This document shows positions 40,107 through 48,737 of a stretch of DNA of 64,000 nt, piece after piece. The notes under the pieces are model-generated. The model ran no database searches. It had not been told where the DNA came from and saw only the letters and a list, made by a program, of their open reading frames with translations. Each line of letters begins with the position of its first letter. The first letter of the stretch is position 1. Source of the DNA: Rhizohabitans arisaemae (GTDB lineage Bacteria; Actinomycetota; Actinomycetes; Streptosporangiales; Streptosporangiaceae); assembly GCF_025996515.1 (NCBI RefSeq), contig NZ_BLRH01000034.1, forward strand, positions 1,116,001 to 1,180,000, written 5' to 3'. The position numbers and the translations under genes are program-made.

Positions 40107-41810
40107 TTGGCCTACTTCCCGCATCCCCGCCGTAGAACGTGGCTTGCCACCTCGACGGTTCTGCTCTCCCTGTCCCTGGTCGCCGCCCCGGCGGCGAACG
40201 CCGACCCGTCCCCCGCCCCCCTCCGGATCGAGAAGGGCAAGGTCGCCCTGGTCAGCGTGTCCGCGACCACCAAGGAGCAGCATCTGAAGGTCCACGGCAT
40301 GGACCTGGACACCAACCGCGTCACCGCCGACACCATCGAGCTCCTGCTCTACAGCACCGAGGAGGCCGACCGGCTGCGCGCCGCCGGCTTCACCCCCCAG
40401 GTGCTCATCGACGACGTGGAGGGGGACAACAAGCGGGCCCGCGACACCGAGGACGCCAAGGCCCGGGCGCTCCAGACCGATCCGAGCCAGGCCTCGACGC
40501 TGCCGACGGGCCGGGTCTCGTACCGCACGCTGAGCGAGACCAACGAGGAGATCGCCGAGCTCGCCCGCCGCTACCCGACCAAGGTCAAGCGGTTCAAGAT
40601 GCCGCACAAGTCGCTCCTCGGCACCGACATCTGGGGCCTGGAGATCAGCCGCAACGTCTGGTGGCCCACGGGCAAGCCCGAGTTCCTGATGACCGGCATG
40701 CACCACTCCCGGGAGTGGCCGACCGTCGAGCTCACCATGGAGTTCGCCCACGACCTGCTGCAGAACGACCGCCGCGACCCGCGGATCACCCGCCTGATGG
40801 ACAACGCGAAGCTCGTCATCGTGCCGATCGTCAACCCCGACGGCTACGACATGTCCCGCAGCCTGATCCAGGAGCAGAAGCGGAAGAACTGCCGGGTCGA
40901 GGACGGCAAGATCCCCACCCGGGAGCAGTGCGCGGACCCGGCCAACTTCAGCAAGGGCGTCGACCCCAACCGGAACTACGGCGCCTTCTGGGGCGGTCCG
41001 GGCGCCGGCACCGGCGGGACCGCGGGCAACTACCGCGGCGCCGCGCCGTTCTCCGAGCCCGAGATCCAGAACATGCAATGGCTGCTCTCCAACCACCAGT
41101 TCACCGTGGCGATCAGCAACCACACCCCGGACGCCCGGGTGCTCCGGGTGCCGAGCGCCCCGAACGAGCCCCGTCCGGCCGACGAGGCGGCCTACGACGC
41201 CACCGGGCGCGAGATCGCCGTGCACACCGGCTGGCAGACCGGCCCGTGGCCCGAGATCTACTACAACGCCAGCGGCACCACCGAGGAGACGGCCTACTAC
41301 ACCTCCGGAACCTTCGCGTTCACCTTCGAGAACACCCCGGGGCACTCGGGGACCTACACCTTCCACCCGCCGTACCCCTTCGTGGTCGACCAGTACCGCG
41401 GCACCGGCACCTACGTGGGCTCCAACGTGCGTGAGGCGTTCCTGACCGCCTTCGAGGCCGCCGCAGACGCCAAACGGCACTCGGTGATCAGTGGCCGGGC
41501 TCCCGTGGGCCGCGTTCTCACCATCGAGAAGAACTTCCAGCTGGAGACCTCGGAGGTCACCAACCCCGACGGCACCACCGGCGCCGTCCAGACGATGCCC
41601 TACAAGATCAAGTCCCAGATGGTCACGCCGCTCGGCGGGCGGTTCGCCTGGCACGTCAACCCATCGGTCCGCCCCAGCCAGCACGAGAGCGTCCACATCC
41701 AGGAGTCGTACACGCTCACCTGCTCGCTCATCAACGGCAAGGTCCGCAAGCGGATCCCCGTCACGGTGACCCGCGGCGAGACGGTCAACGTCGACCTGCG
41801 CCGCTGCTGA
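40107..41810 (+). CDS. Secreted M14 zinc carboxypeptidase
   Basis: A 567-residue exported metallo-carboxypeptidase. Signal peptide residues 1 to about 31 (RRRTWLATSTVLLSLSLVAAPAANA). A propeptide-like stretch spans about 35-125. The M14 domain follows: His200-x2-Glu203 (GMHHSREWPTVE) and His339 are zinc ligands, a substrate-binding VNPDGYDMSRS loop lies between, and Glu408 in FAFTFENTPG is the catalytic acid. A C-terminal region of about 110 residues follows the catalytic domain. It removes C-terminal residues from peptides outside the cell. I chose TTG 40107, seven bases after GAGAAAGG, because it gives a clean signal peptide; an earlier in-frame TTG at 40011 adds 32 unlikely residues. A glycine riboswitch lies upstream. 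Confidence 0.9.
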   Translation: MAYFPHPRRRTWLATSTVLLSLSLVAAPAANADPSPAPLRIEKGKVALVSVSATTKEQHLKVHGMDLDTNRVTADTIELLLYSTEEADRLRAAGFTPQVLIDDVEGDNKRARDTEDAKARALQTDPSQASTLPTGRVSYRTLSETNEEIAELARRYPTKVKRFKMPHKSLLGTDIWGLEISRNVWWPTGKPEFLMTGMHHSREWPTVELTMEFAHDLLQNDRRDPRITRLMDNAKLVIVPIVNPDGYDMSRSLIQEQKRKNCRVEDGKIPTREQCADPANFSKGVDPNRNYGAFWGGPGAGTGGTAGNYRGAAPFSEPEIQNMQWLLSNHQFTVAISNHTPDARVLRVPSAPNEPRPADEAAYDATGREIAVHTGWQTGPWPEIYYNASGTTEETAYYTSGTFAFTFENTPGHSGTYTFHPPYPFVVDQYRGTGTYVGSNVREAFLTAFEAAADAKRHSVISGRAPVGRVLTIEKNFQLETSEVTNPDGTTGAVQTMPYKIKSQMVTPLGGRFAWHVNPSVRPSQHESVHIQESYTLTCSLINGKVRKRIPVTVTRGETVNVDLRRC

Positions 41811-41830
41811 CGGCGGTCCCCCGATAGGCC

Positions 41831-41862
41831 GGGTCCGGGCTCGCAACAGCGGGCTCGGACCC
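41831..41862 (+). terminator. Terminator after M14 carboxypeptidase
   Basis: GGGTCCGGGCTCGC (41831-41844) pairs with GCGGGCTCGGACCC (41849-41862) with two G-U pairs and a 4-base loop. Confidence 0.7.
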
Positions 41863-42239
41863 ACCATCGTGTACGGGCTCCGCCACCTGACGGCCGTACC
41901 GGCGCGGAACACCACGTCACGTGGCCGGGGCTGGCATCCCCCGGAGCGCGCCGGCCACGGCCCCGAACCCGTACCGCGGCGGCGCCGCCTCGTACTCCGC
42001 CTTCGCCCGCGAAAGCGGATGGTGCCCACCGGCGTCGTGGCGCGCCGGAAGAGCCCGCCGGCGGCGAACGGCTCCGGTCCGTCGTCGTCCGTGCGGAGAG
42101 TGCGGACCCTCCGCCCGGTGGGGACTCAAGCCCTGAAGGAACGTCCGGTGGGCCGTCGGCGTTGAAAAGGTGTGGGACACTCCGCCCACACCGCGACTCA
42201 CCTGTGACACGGACCGTCCGTGACCGAGAAGATGGAGAC
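41863..42239. other. Intergenic region before fxsA
   Basis: No gene supported. Two CCGTACC motifs occur (41894-41900 and 41969-41975). The last 60 bases are the likely promoter and leader of fxsA. Open frames here are not backed by starts or conserved motifs. Confidence 0.4.
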
Positions 42240-42740
42240 ATGGCGCTACTGCTGTTGCTGGCCTTCCTCGCAGTCCCCGCCCTGGAGATCTGGCTGATCA
42301 TTCAGGTCGGCGGATTGATCGGGGCGTTCCCCACCGTTCTGGTGCTGCTCGCCACGGGTGTGCTCGGAGCCGCGATCATGCGTCGTGCGGGGCGGCGGGC
42401 GTTCGCCGCCCTCCAGGACGGACTCAGGTCCGGGGTCCTGCCGGACCGCGAGGTGTCGGACGGCGCCATGGTGATGACGGGCGGGCTGCTCCTGCTCATC
42501 CCGGGTTTCCTCAGTGACGCCGTGGGGCTGCTCTTCCTGATCCCGGTGACCAGGCCGCTGGTCCGCCGGTTCCTGAGCTGGTACGGCGCCCGCGGGTCCG
42601 CCCTGGCGAACCAGGAACCGCGGCAGCCGTACCCGCATCTGGACGACCGGATCCCGGGGATGCACCGGAACCAGGAGGAGTCCCGGCAGGCCCCGCCCCG
42701 GATCGTCCGCGGCGAGGTCGTCGACGACGATCGCGGCTGA
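42240..42740 (+). CDS. fxsA: FxsA-family membrane protein
   Basis: A 166-residue membrane protein of the FxsA family. The typical pattern is visible: LLLAFLAVPALEIWLIIQVGGLIGAFPTVLVLLATGVLGAAIMRRAG, then a soluble loop, then GGLLLLIPGFLSDAVGLLFLIPVTRPLVRRFL. The tail is polar and acidic. In E. coli FxsA overproduction relieves phage F exclusion; its normal cellular role is unknown. The ATG at 42240 has GATGGAG upstream. It converges with ppm1, with only 12 bases between stops. Confidence 0.92.
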   Translation: MALLLLLAFLAVPALEIWLIIQVGGLIGAFPTVLVLLATGVLGAAIMRRAGRRAFAALQDGLRSGVLPDREVSDGAMVMTGGLLLLIPGFLSDAVGLLFLIPVTRPLVRRFLSWYGARGSALANQEPRQPYPHLDDRIPGMHRNQEESRQAPPRIVRGEVVDDDRG

Positions 42741-42752
42741 TCGGGCGGAAGG

Positions 42753-43514
42753 TCAGCGCCTGCTCCGCGCGGCCCGGCGTCGCTCCAGCCGCTCGGGGAA
42801 CCCGGTCAGCCCCCAGAAGGTGATCCGCCAGAGCGCCTCCACCATGATGCTCCGGCTCATCTTGCTCGCCCCGACGGTCCGGTCCACGAAGGTGATCGGC
42901 ACCTCCCTGACCCGCAGCCCGTGGCGTACCGTGCGCAGGGTGAGATCGATCTGGAAGCAGTAGCCCTGCGACATCACCTCGTCGATGCCGATCTTCTGCA
43001 GGGTGGTCGCCCGGTAGGCGCGGAAGCCCGCGGTCGCGTCACGCACCGGGAGGCCGAGCAGGAGCCGGGTGTAGAGGTTGGCCCCCCGGGAGAGGAACTC
43101 GCGCTTGGCCGGCCAGTTGACGACCTTCCCACCGCGCACCCACCGGGAGCCGATGACCAGGTCCGCGCCTCGCGCGAGCCTGTTCAGCAGCGAGGGGAGC
43201 TCCTCGGGCTGATGGGAGCCGTCGGCGTCCATCTCCACCAGGACGTCGTACCCGCGTTCGAGTCCCCAGCGGAACCCGGCGATGTAGGCGGCACCGAGCC
43301 CCTGCTTGCCGGGGCGGTGCAGGACGTGGACCGCATCCGGTGCCGCGGCGGCGAGCTCGTCGGCCACCTTCCCGGTGCCGTCGGGGCTGTTGTCGTCGGC
43401 GATGAGGACGGAGGCGTCCGGCACCGCGGCACGGACGCGCCCCACAATGGCGCCGATGTTCTCCCGCTCGTTGTAGGTCGGGATGATGACGAGTACCCGT
43501 CCGACGTCGCTCAT
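42753..43514 (-). CDS. ppm1: Polyprenol monophosphomannose synthase
   Basis: A 253-residue GT2-family glycosyltransferase (DPM1/Ppm1 type). VLVIIPTYNERENIGAIV opens the GT-A fold, LIADDNSPDGTG and VEMDADGSHQPEELP carry the metal-binding DxD-type acids, and VIGSRWVRGG, GFRAYRATTL and VPITFVDRTVGASKMS are family hallmarks. It makes polyprenyl-phosphomannose from GDP-mannose, the donor for lipoglycan and O-mannosylation outside the membrane. It overlaps lnt by four bases (ATGA). In Mycobacterium tuberculosis the two activities are fused in one protein; here they are separate but translationally coupled. Confidence 0.93.
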   Translation of the reverse strand: MSDVGRVLVIIPTYNERENIGAIVGRVRAAVPDASVLIADDNSPDGTGKVADELAAAAPDAVHVLHRPGKQGLGAAYIAGFRWGLERGYDVLVEMDADGSHQPEELPSLLNRLARGADLVIGSRWVRGGKVVNWPAKREFLSRGANLYTRLLLGLPVRDATAGFRAYRATTLQKIGIDEVMSQGYCFQIDLTLRTVRHGLRVREVPITFVDRTVGASKMSRSIMVEALWRITFWGLTGFPERLERRRAARSRR

Positions 43515-45076
43515 GCTTCAGCCTCCCCGCCCGCCGGGCGACGGCGCCGGGACTTGACGGCCGCCACCGCGACCGCACCGAGGCCGAGGAGGGTGAGCGC
43601 CCACTCCTGCATGCCCCCGAAACGGGTCGCCGGCGTCTGCCGTGTTCCCACGTGTACCGTGTCCACTCGCACTTCGGGCACGAACTCCTCGGTCTGCCAG
43701 CGCACCCGCCCATCGGGTTCGACGACCGCACTGACTCCGGTCGTCGCCACGGTGACGACGGTCCGCCCGTGTTCCACGGCGCGGAGCTGGGACATGGCCA
43801 GTTGCTGCTGGGGCAGGCCTGTGAAGGCCCAGGTGGCGTTGTTGGTCTGCACCACCAGTGGACCGCCGCTCTCCTGCGCCGTGCCCCGTACGACACCGTC
43901 GAAGGCGATCTCGTAGCAGTTTACGGCCCCGACGACGACCGGGCCGAGACGTAGCGCCCCCGGAGTGTCCCCCGCCAGGGTGTCCCGTCCGGCCAACCGC
44001 AGACGGTCGAAGTATGGCATGAGAAGATCCCGGAACGGGATGAACTCCCCGAACGGCACGGGCTTCTGTTTGTTGTAGGAGGCGCCCGGACCGGTCACCG
44101 GGTCCCAGACGATGCTCCTGGTCTGCCGGTGCACCCCGTCGTCGGCCCGGACCACCGCACCGACCAGGACGGGGACGCCGATGTCCCGCACCGCGTCATT
44201 GATGATCTTGTACGCCTCGGGGTCGCGGTACGGGTCGATGTCGGTGGAGTTCTCCGGCCAGACGACGACGTCGGGCCGTTGCATCCGGCCCTCCCGGACG
44301 GCCTTGGCGAGCTCATGGGTCTTGTTCGCATGGTTCGCCAGCACGACCCCGGCCTCGTCGCCCAGGAAGTACATCCCCCGGCCCGGCACGTTCCCCTGGA
44401 CCACGGCCACCTTGACGGCCGGCCCGGTCGGGGTCGGCCGCGGCAGTACGGCGCCGAGCGCGGGCAGCGCCAGCGCGGCGGCCACGCCGAACGCCAGGGC
44501 GCGCCCCCGAAGCGTGACCGCGAGCGCGATCAGGCCCCCGGTCAGCGCGACCAGGAAGGTGACCAGAGCGGCCCCGCCGACGGCGGCGAAGGCGGTGTAG
44601 GCGGTGTCCCCCTGGCTGAAGGCCACCCGCGCCCACGGGAAACCGCCGAACGGGAACGCCCCCCGCGCCTGCTCCTGGGCCACCCAGAGCGCCGCGGCCC
44701 AGACCGGCCAGCCCGGCAGCCGGACCACCGCCGCGATCGCCGCGCCGAGCAGGGCGAAGAACAGGCTCTCGGCGGGCGCGAGCATGAACCAGGTGTCCCA
44801 GCCGATGACGGTGACCCACCGCAGGGCCGGGAAGAAGAAAGCGGCTCCCGCCACCAGGCCGAGCCAGGCGCCGCGCCGGGCCCGGCAGCCCTTGACGGCC
44901 AGGGTGATCGACGCGATCCCGACCGGGGCGAGCGGCCACAGCGCGATCGGCTCGAACGAAAGGTAGAGCAGGACCCCGCCGACCACCGCGGCGACGATCC
45001 GGAGCCAGGGGACGTCCCCGGCCCGACCGGCGGGCGGCGCGGCCTCGGTCTGGCGGGTCATGGTCTTGTTCGACAC
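43511..45076 (-). CDS. lnt: Apolipoprotein N-acyltransferase
   Basis: A 521-residue membrane enzyme. About six to eight N-terminal transmembrane segments precede a nitrilase-like periplasmic domain with the Glu-Lys-Cys set: Glu in VVWPENSTDIDPY, Lys in YNKQKPVPFGEFIPF and Cys in VGAVNCYEIAFDG. It adds the third acyl chain to lipoproteins and works together with Ppm1 in actinobacteria. GTG 45076 was preferred over ATG 45061 because AAGGAG lies upstream of both and the family often starts earlier; either is possible. A well-formed promoter lies 350 bases upstream, giving an unusually long leader. Confidence 0.9.
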   Translation of the reverse strand: MSNKTMTRQTEAAPPAGRAGDVPWLRIVAAVVGGVLLYLSFEPIALWPLAPVGIASITLAVKGCRARRGAWLGLVAGAAFFFPALRWVTVIGWDTWFMLAPAESLFFALLGAAIAAVVRLPGWPVWAAALWVAQEQARGAFPFGGFPWARVAFSQGDTAYTAFAAVGGAALVTFLVALTGGLIALAVTLRGRALAFGVAAALALPALGAVLPRPTPTGPAVKVAVVQGNVPGRGMYFLGDEAGVVLANHANKTHELAKAVREGRMQRPDVVVWPENSTDIDPYRDPEAYKIINDAVRDIGVPVLVGAVVRADDGVHRQTRSIVWDPVTGPGASYNKQKPVPFGEFIPFRDLLMPYFDRLRLAGRDTLAGDTPGALRLGPVVVGAVNCYEIAFDGVVRGTAQESGGPLVVQTNNATWAFTGLPQQQLAMSQLRAVEHGRTVVTVATTGVSAVVEPDGRVRWQTEEFVPEVRVDTVHVGTRQTPATRFGGMQEWALTLLGLGAVAVAAVKSRRRRPAGGEAEA

Positions 45077-45427
45077 CGGCGGGGGTCTCCTTGCCCGGGC
45101 TGTGACGCCCGATCCCCGACGGGCCTTGTGACGTCCTAAGCACGGTACCGCCACGGGAGGGCGAGCTCCAACCGGCACGGCGCGGAAGAGGGCCCGGACA
45201 ACCCTTCGGACCGGTTCCGTCCCGTCGGCGGCGAGCGCGGAGCTCCGTTGTCTACTGGGTGTCCGGGCCCTTCCCGGGTCCAACCCCCCGCCCGATCAGG
45301 GTGCCCCGACCCGACAAGAAGCCGTGTCTGCGCCTGGCTGCTCGGACGAGGTCTCCCCCGCCACGGGCGCAGAATCCGACGTTGTCAGGGGCGGCCGACC
45401 GGTTGGTCCCGTGCTGGACTGGGCAGC
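45077..45427 (-). other. Long leader upstream of lnt
   Basis: About 345 bases from a strong promoter to the lnt start with no convincing coding frame on either strand. It contains GGGCCC/CCCGGG-type hairpins near 45262-45276. It may be a 5' UTR or hold a small RNA. No known riboswitch class was recognised. Confidence 0.4.
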
Positions 45428-45455
45428 AAACTACCCACCTCAGCGTGGATGTCAA
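45428..45455 (-). promoter_or_regulatory. Vegetative-type promoter upstream of lnt
   Basis: On the minus strand, TTGACA (45450-45455), 16 bases, then TAGTTT (45428-45433), a close match to principal-sigma promoters. Confidence 0.6.
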
Positions 45456-45777
45456 CCGCCTCCCGATCTGGGGGAACACCAAGTTTTCGCAGCTAGGACG
45501 CTTCCGACGAGTGGCACTATTGCCGCCTTGGTTCGGCAGTCGGCCATATCCCTGTTCACCCGGCACAACTCCCTCCCCCCAATCCCCGCGCAAGGGGACA
45601 TTCACCTGAGTTCGTTCCGGTGAGAGCCCCCCGGTCAAGCCCCCTGCCGCGGCACGCCGGAGCCACCGTCCCGGACATCACTTGGCGATCACGGACCTTG
45701 GGCAAAGCCACGCCAGCGGATGTGACACGGGTGCCACACGGCTGGCCTGCGGACCGATGGACGGGGTTTGCCCGCCG
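45456..45777. other. Intergenic region downstream of helR
   Basis: No gene supported. An imperfect hairpin CCAGC...GCTGG with an internal TGTG/CACA stem (about 45714-45746) follows the helR stop on the minus strand and could terminate it. Confidence 0.35.
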
Positions 45778-48066
45778 TCATCGGCCGAGCGGCTCCAGCC
45801 GGGCGAGCGCCGCGGGCAGCGTCCCCGTGTGGACGACACCGAGCCGCCGCGTCGCGCGGGTCAGGGCGACGTAGAGGTCGCTCATCCCCCGCGGGGACTC
45901 CCCGGCGATCCGCTCGGGCTCCACCACGACCACCGCGTCGAACTCCAGCCCCTTGGCCTGCCCGACCGTGAGCACGGCGACCGGCGCGTCGAGCACCGCC
46001 GCGGGCGCCTCGGCCGTCGAGGAGGGCACGGCCTCGGCGACCAGGGCCTCCACCGGACCGAGCAGGTCGGCGGGGACGAGTACGGCGAGCCTGCCGTCCC
46101 CGACCGCCGCCAGCTCCGCGGCGACCACCCCGGCGAGATCGCCGTGGCCGTCCAGGCGCCGGGCCCACGGGAGGGAGTCGCCCTCCCGGACCGAGCGGGG
46201 CGGCTCGGCGCCGGGGTCGATGTGGGTGAGCACGTCCGCGGCCACGTCCATGATCGGAGTGGGGGTGCGGTAGTTCACGCTCAGCCGCTCCCTGCGCCAC
46301 CTCCCGGCCGCGTACGGGTCGAGCGCCTCGGCCCACGAGCGGCTCCCCGCGGCCGACCCGGTCTGGGCCATGTCCCCGACGACCGTCATGGATCGGGAGG
46401 GGCAGCGCCGGGCCAGCATCCGCCAGGCCATCGGGGAGAGCTCCTGCGCCTCGTCCACGATCACGTGACCGAACGCCCAGGTCCGGTCGCCCGCCGCCCG
46501 TTCCGCGGTGGTCAGGTACGCGTCGTCGCCCCGCTGGCGCTCCGCGAGGAGGGAGGCGTCCATGATGTCGTCCATGCCCAGCACGCTGAGCACCTCCCGG
46601 GCGTAGGTGAGGCGCTCCCGGTCCTCCTCGGCCTGGCGGGCCGCCGCCTTCAGCACCCCCGCGTCGATCTCCCCGAGCAGCTCGGCCGCCTCGTCCAGGA
46701 GCGGCACGTCCGAGACCGTCCACCATTCCCGGCCCGCTTTCGGGGGCTCGCGGAGCAGTGCCTTCCGCTCGGCCTTCGACAGTTTCGGCGCCGCCTCGGC
46801 GAGCCGCTCGGCGGAGGTGAACAGGCCGACGAGCAGCTGCTGCGGGGTGAGGTACGGCCAGAGGCGGTTCAAGGTCACCCGCACCTCGGGTTCCTCCCGC
46901 AGCTCCTCGCGGAGGTCGGCGAGGTCGGCCTCGCTCAGCGCGCCCCGGCCGATGCGCCTGGCCGCCTGGCGGGTCAACGCGCCGAGAACCTCCCGGATGA
47001 AGATCTTGCGGGCCTCGTTGTACGGCTTGCGCGAGCGCCGGGCCCGGTTCCGCGCACCCTCGCAGGTCTGCCGGTCCAGGCGGAGCGTGTCCCCCGCGAT
47101 CCGGACCTCCACCGGCGCCCCGGGGAGCCGCTGCCGGTCCAGCACCGCCTTGGCGATCACCTCCGCCATCCGCGCGTCGCCCTTGATCGCGGCGGCGGCC
47201 GGCGGGTCCTCGGCTTTGGCGTCGACCCCGGGGTAGAGCCCGCCGACGGTGGAGAGCAGGACGTCGGTCTCCCCCAGCGAGGGCAGCACCTGGTCGATGT
47301 AGCGCATGAAGACGGGGTTCGGGCCGACGATCAGCACGCCGCGCCGCTCCAGCCGTTCCCGGTGGGTGTAGAGCAGGTACGCCGCGCGGTGCAGGGCGAC
47401 GACCGTCTTGCCGGTGCCGGGGCCGCCTTCGACCACCAGCACCCCGGCGAGATCGGAACGGATGATCCGGTCCTGCTCGCCCTGGATGGTGGCGACGATG
47501 TCGCGCATCCGCCCGGTCCGGCTCTCGGCGAGGGAGGCGAGGAGCGCGGCCTCGCCGTTGAGCGTGTCCCGGTCGGAGTCGCTCAGCGCGTCCAGGTCGA
47601 ACAGGTCGTCGTCGACGCCGACGACCCGGCGGCCCTTGCTCCGCAGGTGCCGCCGGCGCACCAGCCCCAGGGGCACGGCCGGGGTCGCCCGGTAGAAAGG
47701 CTGGGCGACCGGCGCGCGCCAGTCGATCAGGAGCCGGTCCTGCTCGTCGTCGGAGAGCCCGATCCGCCCGATGTAGAGACGTTCCCCGGCGGCGGAGTCG
47801 AGCCGGCCGAAGCACAGCGCGTTCTCGACGGCCCAGAGCCGGGCGAGCCGCTGCGAGTACATCCCGGCGAAGGAGTCGCGCTCGGACCTGGCCTGGTGGG
47901 TGCCGCTCGCCCCCTGGCGCAGGACCTCCTCCAGCTGCGCCGAGGTGCGCGCGCGCAGCGCGTCGAGCCGGGCGTACAGCCGTGACACGTACTCCTGCTC
48001 CCGGGCGAGCTCCGCTTGCCGCCTGCCTACCGTCCCACTATTGTTCGTAGTAATAGGACTCTCCAC
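45778..48066 (-). CDS. helR: HelD/HelR-type RNA polymerase recycling ATPase
   Basis: A 762-residue superfamily 1 (UvrD-like) ATPase of the HelD class. The N-terminal coiled-coil arm (AELAREQEYVSRLYARLDALRARTSAQL) that reaches into the RNA polymerase secondary channel precedes the ATPase. Walker A is EGGPGTGKTVVALHRAAYLLY, Walker B VIVDEAQELSPMAWRML, and later helicase motifs include GDMAQTGSAAG, LSVNYRTPTPIM, LTVGQAKGLEFDAVVVVEP and DLYVALTRATRRL. HelR in Streptomyces venezuelae displaces rifamycins from RNA polymerase and gives resistance; HelD in Bacillus recycles stalled polymerase. Which type this is cannot be told by eye. GTG 48066 has only a weak ribosome binding site. No rifamycin-associated element was recognised upstream. 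Confidence 0.88.
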   Translation of the reverse strand: MESPITTNNSGTVGRRQAELAREQEYVSRLYARLDALRARTSAQLEEVLRQGASGTHQARSERDSFAGMYSQRLARLWAVENALCFGRLDSAAGERLYIGRIGLSDDEQDRLLIDWRAPVAQPFYRATPAVPLGLVRRRHLRSKGRRVVGVDDDLFDLDALSDSDRDTLNGEAALLASLAESRTGRMRDIVATIQGEQDRIIRSDLAGVLVVEGGPGTGKTVVALHRAAYLLYTHRERLERRGVLIVGPNPVFMRYIDQVLPSLGETDVLLSTVGGLYPGVDAKAEDPPAAAAIKGDARMAEVIAKAVLDRQRLPGAPVEVRIAGDTLRLDRQTCEGARNRARRSRKPYNEARKIFIREVLGALTRQAARRIGRGALSEADLADLREELREEPEVRVTLNRLWPYLTPQQLLVGLFTSAERLAEAAPKLSKAERKALLREPPKAGREWWTVSDVPLLDEAAELLGEIDAGVLKAAARQAEEDRERLTYAREVLSVLGMDDIMDASLLAERQRGDDAYLTTAERAAGDRTWAFGHVIVDEAQELSPMAWRMLARRCPSRSMTVVGDMAQTGSAAGSRSWAEALDPYAAGRWRRERLSVNYRTPTPIMDVAADVLTHIDPGAEPPRSVREGDSLPWARRLDGHGDLAGVVAAELAAVGDGRLAVLVPADLLGPVEALVAEAVPSSTAEAPAAVLDAPVAVLTVGQAKGLEFDAVVVVEPERIAGESPRGMSDLYVALTRATRRLGVVHTGTLPAALARLEPLGR

Positions 48067-48661
48067 GCCTTATCGTCTATTGCACCCCAAAAAGGGTGAA
48101 TTCATCACAATTATCCGAAGATAGGGCAAACCTTCATCCTAGCAGTCTACGAGGCCGACTTTCCGGCCGCGTGATCGCCGCGCCGCCGCCGAACCCCCAC
48201 GCCGGAGCGGATGTGCCACCGTACCGCCGCACGGCGCCGATCACGATCCTTCTCGCCCGCCGCGCATACATTCCGGGTTCGCGGCAAGACCGGACCCCGG
48301 GCCCGGATTCACCGGGACCGCCCGGCGCGACGACCGAGGCGCACCGGGGTACCGGCCGTACCGCCGCCGTCGTCGGCCTGGGCGGACCCGACGGCCCGCC
48401 CGGTGGTCGCTCCGGCACGGCCACGGCGTCGCCTGCGTCACCCGCGGGCCCCACGACCACACCCGCGTCGCCGAGATCGCGGCGGCGCCCGGCGACGACA
48501 TCGATGTCGCCTGACCCGGCGGCGCCGGCCTTTTGCCGCGGGCACTGTGATCGGCCCGGCCGCAGGCCCGTACCGAGGCATCCGTCGCGGGGAGAACCCG
48601 AGCCGTGCTCATATTCCCTGCTCCTCGCGTCACGAGTTGATTGCGACGCACCGTCCACCTC
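48067..48661. other. Intergenic region between helR and ROK operon
   Basis: No gene supported in about 600 bases. The helR-proximal 70 bases (48067-48135) are AT-rich and should hold its promoter (minus strand). The middle is GC-rich with CCGTACC motifs (about 48219 and 48356). Open frames on both strands lack plausible starts and conserved motifs. Confidence 0.4.
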
Positions 48662-48720
48662 TTGACGAGTTGGGAAACATTCCTTACTTTCTCATCAAAG
48701 TTAGGAAAGTTTCCTAACTT
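48662..48720 (+). promoter_or_regulatory. ROK promoter with two operators
   Basis: TTGACG (48662-48667), 17 bases, TACTTT (48685-48690). The spacer is almost exactly filled by an imperfect dyad AGTTGGGAA-N3-TTCCTTACT (48668-48688). The predicted start point is covered by a perfect 23-base palindrome, AAGTTAGGAAA-G-TTTCCTAACTT (48698-48720). This fits autorepression by the ROK protein. Confidence 0.8.
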
Positions 48721-48737
48721 GGAGGGGGCGCCTTTCC

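Noticed and set aside
45252-45638. Short frames on both strands upstream of lnt
   Set aside because: They conflict with the strong minus-strand promoter at 45428-45455 and lack conserved motifs or starts.
48067-48130. Search for a rifamycin-associated element upstream of the HelR-like gene
   Set aside because: No matching inverted repeat was seen in the AT-rich upstream region, so rifamycin induction is not claimed.
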